Source of the DNA: Halobacterium sp. DL1
GTDB lineage: Archaea > Halobacteriota > Halobacteria > Halobacteriales > Halobacteriaceae
Direction: 5' to 3'
Assembly: GCA_000230955.3 (NCBI GenBank)
Contig: CP007060.1
Span: 620,001-684,000 of the forward strand
DNA: 64,000 bases
Shown: positions 43,870-51,393 of the stretch, piece after piece
How the letters are laid out: each line of letters begins with the position of its first letter
Numbering within the stretch: the first letter of the stretch is position 1
Notes under the pieces: model-generated
The model's input: the letters and a program-made list of their open reading frames with translations, nothing else
What the model was told of the DNA's origin: nothing
The model's database searches: none
Translations under genes and position numbers: made by a program

Positions 43870-45117
43870 TTACAGGTCGAGGAACTGGTCGGCGATGGTG
43901 ACCTTCTGGATCTCGTCAGTGCCGTCGTAGATGCGCGTGACCCGTGCGTTCCGGTACTCGGCCTCGAAGGGCAGCGAGCGCACGTAGCCAGCGCCGCCGT
44001 GGATCTGGACCGCCCTGTCGGCGGCGTCATTCCAGAGCTGTGCGCCACGGAGTTTCGCGGCGCTCTGCTCCCAGCGCTCGCCCTCGCCTCGGTCGTACTG
44101 CCAGGCGGCGTGGCGATAGAGCCACCGCACCTGTTCGATGTCCGCCCGCATCTCCGCGAGCATGCCCTTCACGAACTGGCGGGTGCCGATGGGTTTCCCG
44201 AACGTCTCGCGGCTCTCCGCGTAGTCGACGCACTCCTCGAACATCCACTGTGCGTGCCCGACCGCTCGCGCCGGAAGGCTCAGGCGGAAGTAGCCGACCG
44301 ACCCCATCGCGACGTCGACGAGCCCGCGTCCACGCTCGCCGACCATGCGCTCCTCGGGGACCCGACACCCCTCGAAGTGGTTGAAGGCGATGCGGCCGGC
44401 GTCCTCGTCCCCCATGGGTCGCTGGGCTTTCCCCCGCTCCCAGCCGGGGTTGTCCTCGTCGACGACGAACGCGGAGATACCGTAGGCGTCGCCGTCCTCG
44501 CCGTCGGTGCGCGCGAACACGATGATCGCGTCCGCGAACGTGGAGTTCGTGATCCAGCACTTCGTACCGTCGACAACCCACTCGTCACCGTCCTTCTCGG
44601 CGGTCGTGTCGAGGTAGGTGATGTCGCTGCCGTGGTCGGGTTCGGACATCCCGATGGTGACGGTGATGTCGGCGTTCATCATCGGCTCGAAGTAGCGCTC
44701 CCGGAGGTGGTCGTCCTCGTGCATCGGAAGGAGTGCGGGTGTCAGGAGCGTCTCCAGGAGCATCTCGTGGAATCCCTCCGGGTGGTAGCTGTTGACGTGT
44801 TCGAGTACGAGCAGGTACTCGAGGAGACTCAATCCGCCACCACCTACCGACTCGGGCATGTGCATCGTGAGGAAGCCAGCCTCCGCGGAGAGCTGGCGTA
44901 TCTCGTCCCGGATGTCGAGGTATTCGTCGACGAGGTAGCCGTTCTCGTCCAGTCGGTTCTCCACGCCCCGTTCGCCCAGGAACTGGTCGTGCTCGGACTC
45001 GAGCGGCCGGACTTCCCGTTCGATGAAGCGGTCGATCTGGCTCTTCACGAGGCCGAGTTCCGAGGATTCGGAGAAGTCCATGCCGCCGGGGGTCGCTGAG
45101 GATGTCGTATCGGTCAT
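43870..45117 (-). CDS. Acyl-CoA dehydrogenase family protein
   Basis: 415 residues from the ATG at 45117; a flavoprotein that desaturates an acyl-CoA and passes electrons to ETF. FAD/substrate motifs TVTIGMSEPDHGSDITYL and WVVDGTKCWITNS; C-terminal Arg/Gln cluster RETFGKPIGTRQFVKGMLAEM and QIHGGAGYVRS. At the position of the catalytic base (IYEGT in medium-chain enzymes) the sequence is IYDGTDEIQ, with Asp instead of Glu. ACAD10/11-like enzymes also use an Asp here as far as I recall. The odd base may indicate a branched or hydroxylated substrate. Lies between cupin and MFS genes with gaps of 49 and 37 bp. Confidence 0.93.
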   Translation of the reverse strand: MTDTTSSATPGGMDFSESSELGLVKSQIDRFIEREVRPLESEHDQFLGERGVENRLDENGYLVDEYLDIRDEIRQLSAEAGFLTMHMPESVGGGGLSLLEYLLVLEHVNSYHPEGFHEMLLETLLTPALLPMHEDDHLRERYFEPMMNADITVTIGMSEPDHGSDITYLDTTAEKDGDEWVVDGTKCWITNSTFADAIIVFARTDGEDGDAYGISAFVVDEDNPGWERGKAQRPMGDEDAGRIAFNHFEGCRVPEERMVGERGRGLVDVAMGSVGYFRLSLPARAVGHAQWMFEECVDYAESRETFGKPIGTRQFVKGMLAEMRADIEQVRWLYRHAAWQYDRGEGERWEQSAAKLRGAQLWNDAADRAVQIHGGAGYVRSLPFEAEYRNARVTRIYDGTDEIQKVTIADQFLDL

Positions 45118-45166
45118 TGGCACAAGTCGTTGGTCGTGGTCGACCGCCCAGTGGCGGTCAGCGGTA

Positions 45167-45514
45167 CTACTCTTCGCGGTCGGTCCAGTAGTCGAAGCCG
45201 CGGCCCGGCGCGAATACGTCGAGACCGACCGCGCGTTCGTCGCTCTGGTTCTCGACGCGGTGGGGTTCGTCGGACGCCAGCCAGACGGAGTCGTACTCCC
45301 CGAGGGTGACGGAGTCGTCCTCGGTGTGGACGACCATCTCGCCCTCGAGGACCACGCACACCTGTTCGTTCTCGTGGTGGTGCATCGGCGAGGAGTGTCC
45401 AGCTGGTTTCTCGAACCACTCGAAGGTGAACGCGTCGCTCCCCGCGAGCGAGACGCGTTGCCAGCCGTCTTCCGGTTCGTACGTTTCTGCGTCGGTGAAG
45501 TCTACGAATTCCAT
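45167..45514 (-). CDS. Small cupin protein, KdgF-like
   Basis: 115 residues, single cupin barrel. Metal ligands: HHH at 45-47 (PMHHHENEQ) and His85 (DEPHRVEN). The C-terminal strand GLDVFAPGRGFDYW resembles the DIFTPMREDFL end of KdgF, the enzyme that turns unsaturated uronic acids into the linear keto form. Size and single domain also fit KdgF; many other cupins share this fold, so this is a hypothesis. It heads an apparent operon with an acyl-CoA dehydrogenase and an MFS carrier. An inverted repeat lies in its leader. Confidence 0.8.
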   Translation of the reverse strand: MEFVDFTDAETYEPEDGWQRVSLAGSDAFTFEWFEKPAGHSSPMHHHENEQVCVVLEGEMVVHTEDDSVTLGEYDSVWLASDEPHRVENQSDERAVGLDVFAPGRGFDYWTDREE

Positions 45515-45542
45515 GGTTTGACTGGTCGTCCGGGATGGTCGT

Positions 45543-45581
45543 CGTGACGGTGTGCTCCCGGCCGTGACAATCACCGTCACG
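45543..45581 (-). promoter_or_regulatory. 10-bp inverted repeat in the leader of the cupin operon
   Basis: Arms CGTGACGGTG (45543-45552) and CACCGTCACG (45572-45581) with a 19-base loop. A minus-strand TATA-like TTTATGT at 45611-45617 would start transcription near 45587, placing the repeat at the very 5' end of a leader of about 70 nt. It may act as an RNA hairpin or as a downstream operator. The rest of the 315-bp gap up to 45829 shows nothing else. Confidence 0.5.
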
Positions 45582-45829
45582 TTGCGCGTTGTGAGATTCC
45601 GAGCCGTTCTACATAAACTTTCGCCAGCTTCGTCGGGCGGTGTTCGGGCGAGTGAGTGACCCCGGCAGACGGCAGTCCAGCTAGAACGTCACAGGGGGCG
45701 TCCGGCACCCGCTGTTCGCCGACGCGCTCGTGGCAGTTCGGTTTACAGGGTGCCTGTCTGCACAACCTAAGAGAGTTGGATCTGGTGTCACGATCACCGA
45801 GCGCGTTCCCCGAACATCACCGGGGCCAG

Positions 45830-46252
45830 TCACTCCTCCAGCAGTTCGACGAGGTTCCCGTCGGGGTCCTCCATGAACGCGAGTTTCACGCCGTTGTCCA
45901 GTTCCTGTGGCGGACTCAAAAACTGGACGTCATCGCGCAGGCGTTCGTAGGCCTCGTCGGCGTCGGCCACGGCGAGACAGAAGTGTGCCGCGCCCACGTC
46001 GTTGTTCTCGACGTCCGCGTTCGCGTCGCCCCCTGGCGGCCGCTGGTAGTCGATGAGTTCCACCACGTAGCCGTCGGCATCGAGGAATGCGAGTTCGACG
46101 CGCGCGTTCGCTACCCCGACCGCACGGTCGAACGCCTCGCTCTCCTGTTCGAACCGGTCGACGAGTTCCATACCGAGCGTGTCGCGATAGAACGCCAGCG
46201 ACGCGTCCATGTCTCCGACGACGACGCCGTAGTGGTCACCTGAACCAACCAT
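45830..46252 (-). CDS. VOC family (glyoxalase-like) protein
   Basis: 140 residues from the ATG at 46252. Paired beta-alpha-beta modules: SGDHYGVVVGDMDASLAFYRDTLGMEL and AAHFCLAVADADEAYERL, ending MEDPDGNLVELLEE. Candidate metal ligands are His6, Glu in YVVELID, His in AAHFC and the final Glu. Relatives are glyoxalase I, fosfomycin-resistance proteins and ring-cleaving dioxygenases. A TATA-like GTTTAAGCC (about 46277-46285) drives it divergently from the first GH88/GH105-like gene. Substrate unknown. Confidence 0.88.
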   Translation of the reverse strand: MVGSGDHYGVVVGDMDASLAFYRDTLGMELVDRFEQESEAFDRAVGVANARVELAFLDADGYVVELIDYQRPPGGDANADVENNDVGAAHFCLAVADADEAYERLRDDVQFLSPPQELDNGVKLAFMEDPDGNLVELLEE

Positions 46253-46354
46253 GCGAACGGGTTCCACGGCCGCTGGCTTAAACTCTCGTCCCTCCGGTCA
46301 AACTATCCGATACGTTTATGCGGGTTTCGCCGGTCGTTCAGAGTGCGTGTGAGA

Positions 46355-47398
46355 ATGAGTCACGAGCTACCAGAGCTCGTCGAGCGTGTCGCGGAGCACG
46401 CGCTCGACGACCAGACGTTCAACATGGAACAGCACGACTGGGAGAAGGGGTGTGCCATCAACGGCCTCCACGCGGTCGGCCTCCACGAGGAGGAGACGCG
46501 ATACCTCGTCGACCGGTCCATCGAAACCCAGACGACGGAAGGCCAGCTCACGTACGGCAGTCTCGGCCTCACGCCGTACGGCTGGGAACCCGACTGGGCG
46601 GGCGACAAGAACGACTACAAGTCCTACGCCGACCCGGTCGTGCCGGGCCACGGCGTCCTCGAGCTGTACGATCGGACGGGCGACGACTACTACCTCGACG
46701 CCGCCCGGAAGCAGTACGAACAACTCCAGAGCATCGAGAAGACCGAGGGCGGCGGCATTCCCATCTCGCGCGGCGAGAAGGAACTGTTGCTCGACTCACT
46801 GTACCACATCAGCCCGTTCATGGCGCGTTATGGGGAACTCGCGGACGACCCCGAGGCCATCGACGAGGCGGTCCGCCAGATAGAGGTCCACGCCGAGCGC
46901 TGTTACGACTCCCACACGGGGCTCTATCGACAGGGCTGGCAGGAGACCCCGAACTCCTTCGCACAGGACACGTTCTGGTCTCGTGGTGTCGCCTGGCTCA
47001 CCACGGCCATCGTCGCCACGTTGCCGTACGTCCCGGAGGACCACGACGGCTACGACGGCCTCGTCGAGATGCTCCAGGACGTCAGCGAGGTCGTCCTCGA
47101 CTACCAGGACGACAGCGGGTTCTGGCACAACACCCTCGACGACCGGACCTCCCCACTCGAGGCATCAGGTACGCTGATGTTCGTCTACACCTTCGAGGAG
47201 GGCATGGAACAGGGCGTCCTCGACCCGTCCACGTTCGAGGAGCCGTCCCAGCGTGCGATGGACGTCTGCAAGGGACTCGTCGACAGCCAGGGCGGCGTTC
47301 GCCGCGTCGCAGTCGTCCCCGGTGGCCCCGACGCCCCGCTCGGCGTCGCGCTCCACGGCCAGGGGTTCTTCCTGCTCGCTGCGAGTTACTTCCTGTAG
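46355..47398 (+). CDS. GH88/GH105-type unsaturated glycuronyl hydrolase, paralogue 1
   Basis: 347 residues, no signal peptide, so cytoplasmic. Alpha/alpha-barrel marks: GCAINGLHAVG, VPGHGVLELYDRTGDDYYLDAARKQ, the acidic catalytic candidate D147 in LLLDSLYHISPFMARYG, then FWSRGVAWLTTAI, FWHNTLDD and LEASGTLMFVYTF, and a C-terminal GVALHGQGFFLLAAS. Enzymes of this clan remove a 4,5-unsaturated uronic acid from oligosaccharides made by polysaccharide lyases. The usual RGNGW is changed to RGVAW here, hinting at a different specificity. Two relatives lie at 49261-50292 and 55679-56755. It converges on the aldolase gene, the 3' ends overlapping 13 bases. Confidence 0.88.
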   Translation: MSHELPELVERVAEHALDDQTFNMEQHDWEKGCAINGLHAVGLHEEETRYLVDRSIETQTTEGQLTYGSLGLTPYGWEPDWAGDKNDYKSYADPVVPGHGVLELYDRTGDDYYLDAARKQYEQLQSIEKTEGGGIPISRGEKELLLDSLYHISPFMARYGELADDPEAIDEAVRQIEVHAERCYDSHTGLYRQGWQETPNSFAQDTFWSRGVAWLTTAIVATLPYVPEDHDGYDGLVEMLQDVSEVVLDYQDDSGFWHNTLDDRTSPLEASGTLMFVYTFEEGMEQGVLDPSTFEEPSQRAMDVCKGLVDSQGGVRRVAVVPGGPDAPLGVALHGQGFFLLAASYFL

Positions 47399-48201
47399 TC
47401 GCTCGCTCGCGTCTGTCCCAGACCGCGAGCGATTTCTTCGACGCGGTCGCCGAGTGCGGAGCGCAACGCGTCGACGTCGCTCCCGACGACGAGCAACTGG
47501 TAGCCAGCCTCGGCCTTCTCGGCGGCGTCCTCGCTGTCGCCGACGAACCCCATCACTGGCACGTCCGCGTCGGCGCAGGCGTCCTCGATGTCCGCGATGG
47601 CGGCCTGCACACTGTCGTGCTCCTCCTCTAGCGGGTGGCCGAGGGAGTGTGAGAGGTCCCACGGCCCGATGAACGCGAACCCGAGTTCGTCGACGGCGAG
47701 TATCTCCTCGACGTTCGCCACCGCGCGCTCGTTCTCTATCATCACGCCGACCTGGACGTGGCGGTCCGACCGGGACGTGTAGCTGTCCATGTCCGCTCCC
47801 CACCGGTTCGCACGGACGCCTGCGAGCCCCCGGTCGCCGACCGCGCCGTCGTAGCTGAAGTGCGCCGAAGCGACGGTCTGGCGGACCTCCGCGGCCGTCT
47901 CGACGCGCGGTATCAGTATGTTCCGGACGCCCGTGTCGAGGGTCTTCCGGACGAGCGACGGGTCCTTCGTCGGGAGCCGGAGCACGACTTCGACTCCCGC
48001 GAGATCCGCGGCGCGCGCGAGGTCCTCGAGGCGTTCGGCGTCGTAGGGTGACGGGCCGGCGTGCTCCAGGTCGATCCACACGAAGTCCAGTCCGAGGCTG
48101 CCGTACACTTCGACGAGGTTCGGGTGTACAATCGTGGAGAGCACGCCAATCGTCGCGTCCCCCTGATCGAGGCGCTCTGCGAGGGTGAGTGAGTCGTGCA
48201 T
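47386..48201 (-). CDS. HpcH/HpaI-family aldolase
   Basis: 271 residues; class II, metal-dependent aldolase fold of the HpcH/HpaI/citrate-lyase-beta family. Marks: STIVHPNLVEVYGSLGLDFVWIDLEHAGPS (metal and substrate region), NILIPRVETAAEVRQTV, QVGVMIENERAVANVEEI (metal Glu) and FIGPWDLSHSLG. Members split 2-keto-3-deoxy sugar acids (KDG, keto-deoxyglucarate, rhamnonate) or hydroxy-diacids to pyruvate and an aldehyde. With GH88/GH105 paralogues and a KdgF-like cupin nearby, a role in sugar-acid cleavage is likely. A minus TATA (ACATTCATACC, 48228-48237) lies about 30 bp upstream. Confidence 0.92.
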   Translation of the reverse strand: MHDSLTLAERLDQGDATIGVLSTIVHPNLVEVYGSLGLDFVWIDLEHAGPSPYDAERLEDLARAADLAGVEVVLRLPTKDPSLVRKTLDTGVRNILIPRVETAAEVRQTVASAHFSYDGAVGDRGLAGVRANRWGADMDSYTSRSDRHVQVGVMIENERAVANVEEILAVDELGFAFIGPWDLSHSLGHPLEEEHDSVQAAIADIEDACADADVPVMGFVGDSEDAAEKAEAGYQLLVVGSDVDALRSALGDRVEEIARGLGQTRASDYRK

Positions 48202-48296
48202 CGGTTGGTTCGAGGGTCGCCGTCGCGCGGTATGAATGTTTGGGGCTCGGTGACACGGAACGAAGATTTAAGGCGCTCGTCACCCCACTTTTCGGC

Positions 48297-49112
48297 GTGC
48301 AACCAGAGGACTTCGAGACGATAGATTGGCGTTTCGACGAGGAAACGGGCGTCGGGCGGATCATACTCGACCGTCCAGACAAACTCAACGCACTCTCCAA
48401 GCAGTGCTGTGACGAGATAATCGAGGGGCTGGAGGCGTTCGAGGGCCTCGACCGGCAGGGTCTCTACGAGGAGGACGACGGCGTCAAGACCCGCATCGTC
48501 GTCCTCGAGGGCGCTGGCGACGACGCGTTCTGCGTGGGGTCGGACGTCGACGAGTTCCACGACGTGAAACCGGGCGTGTTCAACTTCAACCCGATGTTCA
48601 CGCGCGTCGAGGAGTTCCCCGCCCCCGTCGTCGCGAAGATCGACGGCTACTGTCTCGGGGGCGGTCTCGAACTCGCGCTGACCTGTGACTTCCGCATCGC
48701 CAGCGAGGACAGCCAGTTCGGATTCCCCGAGATCCAGCTTGGCATCATGCCCGGCGACGGCGGTACCCAGCGCCTCCCGGAGATCGTCGGTCCGAGTCGT
48801 ACCAAGGAACTCGCCATGACGGCCGAGCACATCGACGCGGCGGAGGCGCTGGACGACGGTATCGTGGACTACGTGCACACGTCGGCGGACCTCGAGACGG
48901 AGGTCGTCGAGTTCGCCGAGCGCATCGCCGAGCAGCCCCCGCTCGCCGTGCGAGCGATCAAGGACGCGGTGAACATCTCCCAGGAGACGAACCTCCGCAC
49001 CGGGCGGTACTACGAGCGCCGCGCGGGCAACTGGCTCACGGCCACCGAGGACCACGAGGAGGGCGTCGAAGCGTTCGAGGAGAAGCGCGATCCCGAGTGG
49101 AAGGGGCAGTGA
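48297..49112 (+). CDS. Enoyl-CoA hydratase/isomerase family protein (second)
   Basis: 271 residues from a GTG at 48297; the TATA box ATTTAAG (48266-48272) 28 bp upstream fixes a leaderless start. Crotonase motifs: IILDRPDKLNALS, DAFCVGSDVDEF, DGYCLGGGLELALTCDFRIA and FPEIQLGIMPGDGGTQRLPEIVG, with both catalytic-region glutamates plausible. It is only distantly similar to the hydratase at 40438-41145, so they probably act at different steps. It diverges from the aldolase gene and precedes the second GH88/GH105 paralogue. Confidence 0.93.
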   Translation: MQPEDFETIDWRFDEETGVGRIILDRPDKLNALSKQCCDEIIEGLEAFEGLDRQGLYEEDDGVKTRIVVLEGAGDDAFCVGSDVDEFHDVKPGVFNFNPMFTRVEEFPAPVVAKIDGYCLGGGLELALTCDFRIASEDSQFGFPEIQLGIMPGDGGTQRLPEIVGPSRTKELAMTAEHIDAAEALDDGIVDYVHTSADLETEVVEFAERIAEQPPLAVRAIKDAVNISQETNLRTGRYYERRAGNWLTATEDHEEGVEAFEEKRDPEWKGQ

Positions 49113-49260
49113 GCGTCCGCAGTCGACTCGCGTAGACGCGCCTCCGTGGTGGTCCGACGCCGAAATCTCCACCCGACTCCCAGGGCAGTTCCCCGGACGG
49201 GACGGCGACTGACCCCGGGAAACACTTATCTAATCGCCAGTGAATGACGTTAACGAACTG

Positions 49261-50292
49261 ATGACAGCACCACTGTCAGAGCTTACTAGCCGCGTCGCAG
49301 AGCACACCGTAGACTGGGACATGGAGATGGGCATCGACTGGGAGAAGGCGTGCCTCATCGACGGCCTCCTCGCGACAGGGGAACAGCCCGAACGAACGCG
49401 GGAGATCGTCGACCGCTGTATCGAGACCCAGACCAGCGAGGGCCAGTTCTCCTACGGTTCGCTGGACCCGCTCCACCTCGACTGGGCGGCGGAGTGGACT
49501 ATCGGTGAGTACCAGTCCGTCCCCGACCCGGCGGCAATCGGCCACGGCGTCCTCGAACTGTACGACCGGACGGGTGACGACTACTACCTCGACGCCGCAC
49601 GGAGACAGATCGAGTACCTCCGCGACGTCGAACGCACCAGTGAGGGCGGAATCCCCCAGCAGCGCGGCGAGCTCTCACTCGCCGTCGACGGCCTGTGGAT
49701 GGTCTGTCCGTTCCTCGCGCGCTACGGCGTGCTCGCGGACGACCCCGACGCCGTCGACGACGCGATCAAACAGTTCGAGGTCCAGCGCAAGCACCTGCAG
49801 GACCCCCATACGGGGCTGTTCCGGCACACGTGGATGGAGCAACCGAACTCCTACGTCCAGAGCAGCTTCTGGTCGCGCGGCATCGGGTGGGCGATCTGCG
49901 CACTGGTAGACACCATCGAGTTCGTTCCGGACGACCACGAAGGCCATGAGATCATGGCGGAGATGCTCCGAGAGGCCTGTTCGGCGATGGTCGACCTCCA
50001 GGACGACACTGGCTTCTGGCACAACATCGTCGACGACCACGAGGAGCCCCTGGAGACGTCCGGCACGCTGATGGCGGCGTACGCGTTCAAACGCGGGCTC
50101 GAACTCGGTGTGCTCGAGGGGGAGGAGTACGAGACGGCCGCCGATCGGGCCATGCAGGTCTGTAAGGGTGTCGTGGACGAAGACGGCGAGGTCCGTCGCG
50201 TCGCACTGGTTCCCGGCGGTCCCGAGGCCCCCATCGGCGTCACGCTCCACGGGCAGGGGCTGTTCCTCATGGCCGCGAGCTGCTTCGAATGA
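49261..50292 (+). CDS. GH88/GH105-type unsaturated glycuronyl hydrolase, paralogue 2
   Basis: 343 residues from the ATG at 49261, after a TATA-like CACTTATC (49223-49230). Cytoplasmic. IGHGVLELYDRTGDDYYLDAARRQ, D143 in AVDGLWMVCPFLARYG, FWSRGIGWAICALV (in place of RGNGW), FWHNIVDD, LETSGTLMAAYAF and GVTLHGQGLFLMAAS. Clearly homologous to the proteins at 46355 and 55679 along the whole length, but with many differences, so the three are not fresh copies. It probably removes a terminal unsaturated uronate of a different linkage. Confidence 0.88.
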   Translation: MTAPLSELTSRVAEHTVDWDMEMGIDWEKACLIDGLLATGEQPERTREIVDRCIETQTSEGQFSYGSLDPLHLDWAAEWTIGEYQSVPDPAAIGHGVLELYDRTGDDYYLDAARRQIEYLRDVERTSEGGIPQQRGELSLAVDGLWMVCPFLARYGVLADDPDAVDDAIKQFEVQRKHLQDPHTGLFRHTWMEQPNSYVQSSFWSRGIGWAICALVDTIEFVPDDHEGHEIMAEMLREACSAMVDLQDDTGFWHNIVDDHEEPLETSGTLMAAYAFKRGLELGVLEGEEYETAADRAMQVCKGVVDEDGEVRRVALVPGGPEAPIGVTLHGQGLFLMAASCFE

Positions 50293-50380
50293 GTGTTCAC
50301 ACCACTGTAGCCTGATTCCGGAGTCCGCGTCCAGACAGTCCTCGAGAACGCTCCGCTCCTCCTCACGGCAACCCTCGCCC

Positions 50381-51274
50381 TCAGCCGAGGGCGATCAGTA
50401 CGACGCCGACCACGGCAGTGCCGGCGGCCACAAGCCGCAACAGGAGGTCTTCCTCGCCAAGGATGATTCCGCCGAGGACGACGGCGACGACCGCCTGCAT
50501 GCTGATGATGGGGGATGCCAGGCTCGCGGGTATCGTGGAGAACGCGAGTGCGGTCACCCACTCGCCGAGCCCGACAAACGCGCCGGCGACGGCGAACTTC
50601 CCGAGGTCGCCCCAGACGCGCGGCGTCCTGCCCCGCCACGCAACGGGGCCGAGAACGATCGGGACGCCGGCGAGCTTGATGAGCGTCCAGACGGCGGGCT
50701 GGACGCCTCCCTCCTGGAGCAGGACGCGCTGGCTCACGGCGACGACACCGAGCAACATCGCGCTCAGTAACGCGAGACGTGCGGGACGGGAGGTCACGGC
50801 AGTCTGGAACGGTGTGTGGATGCCGCCGCCCTGGTAGTTCGCGACGTAGACCGCCACCGTGGCGATGAGGACACCGGCGACCTGGACGGGTCCGAGATGC
50901 TGGTCGAGCACGACAACTTCGAGCGGAAGGACGAACGCTGGAGAGAGCTTGCTAAGCGGTGCGACGTACGAGACGTCCCCGACGGCCAGCGCGTGGTACA
51001 GCAACAGCAATCCGCTGGCGAACACGACAACAACGCCGGCGGCGGCAAGCCAGTCGTCCGCGGGCAGCGCCACCACTTCCCCGACGACAGTCCGGCCGGG
51101 GTCGAGACTCACCGCGGTTAGAAACCACCCCACTGAGAAAATGTTCGTCACGACGATGACGAGTGCGGGCGGGTAGTCACTGAAGTGCCGCTTCAGATAG
51201 AACAGGAAGACGCCCCAGAGGACCGCCACGCTGGCGGCGTAGGCGAGTCCCTGGGCGTGAGGAACGAACGTCAT
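50381..51274 (-). CDS. EamA/DMT-superfamily transporter (first)
   Basis: 297 residues with ten predicted helices in two halves, each an EamA repeat (LWGVFLFYLKRHF near the start; ASLASPIISMQAVVAVVLGGIILGEE near the end). The family exports or imports metabolites such as sugars, amino acids or nucleosides. It lies convergent with the second GH88/GH105 paralogue and divergent from the aldehyde dehydrogenase. Substrate unknown. Confidence 0.9.
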   Translation of the reverse strand: MTFVPHAQGLAYAASVAVLWGVFLFYLKRHFSDYPPALVIVVTNIFSVGWFLTAVSLDPGRTVVGEVVALPADDWLAAAGVVVVFASGLLLLYHALAVGDVSYVAPLSKLSPAFVLPLEVVVLDQHLGPVQVAGVLIATVAVYVANYQGGGIHTPFQTAVTSRPARLALLSAMLLGVVAVSQRVLLQEGGVQPAVWTLIKLAGVPIVLGPVAWRGRTPRVWGDLGKFAVAGAFVGLGEWVTALAFSTIPASLASPIISMQAVVAVVLGGIILGEEDLLLRLVAAGTAVVGVVLIALG

Positions 51275-51367
51275 CAGTGACTGGATGGGGTGCGTGTCCT
51301 TACCAGTTCTGCTGGGAATGCGTCTCGGGGGTGCGAGGCAGACACGGCTTCGAGAGTAAACAATATA

Positions 51368-51379
51368 CGAGCGCGCTCG
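51368..51379. promoter_or_regulatory. 12-bp palindrome between TATA box and start of the aldehyde dehydrogenase
   Basis: CGAGCGCGCTCG is a perfect palindrome placed immediately after the TATA-like CAATATAC (51361-51368) and 14 bp before the ATG. A protein bound here would block the start site, so it is a candidate repressor operator. Confidence 0.5.
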
Positions 51380-51393
51380 AATTATGTTAGCGC

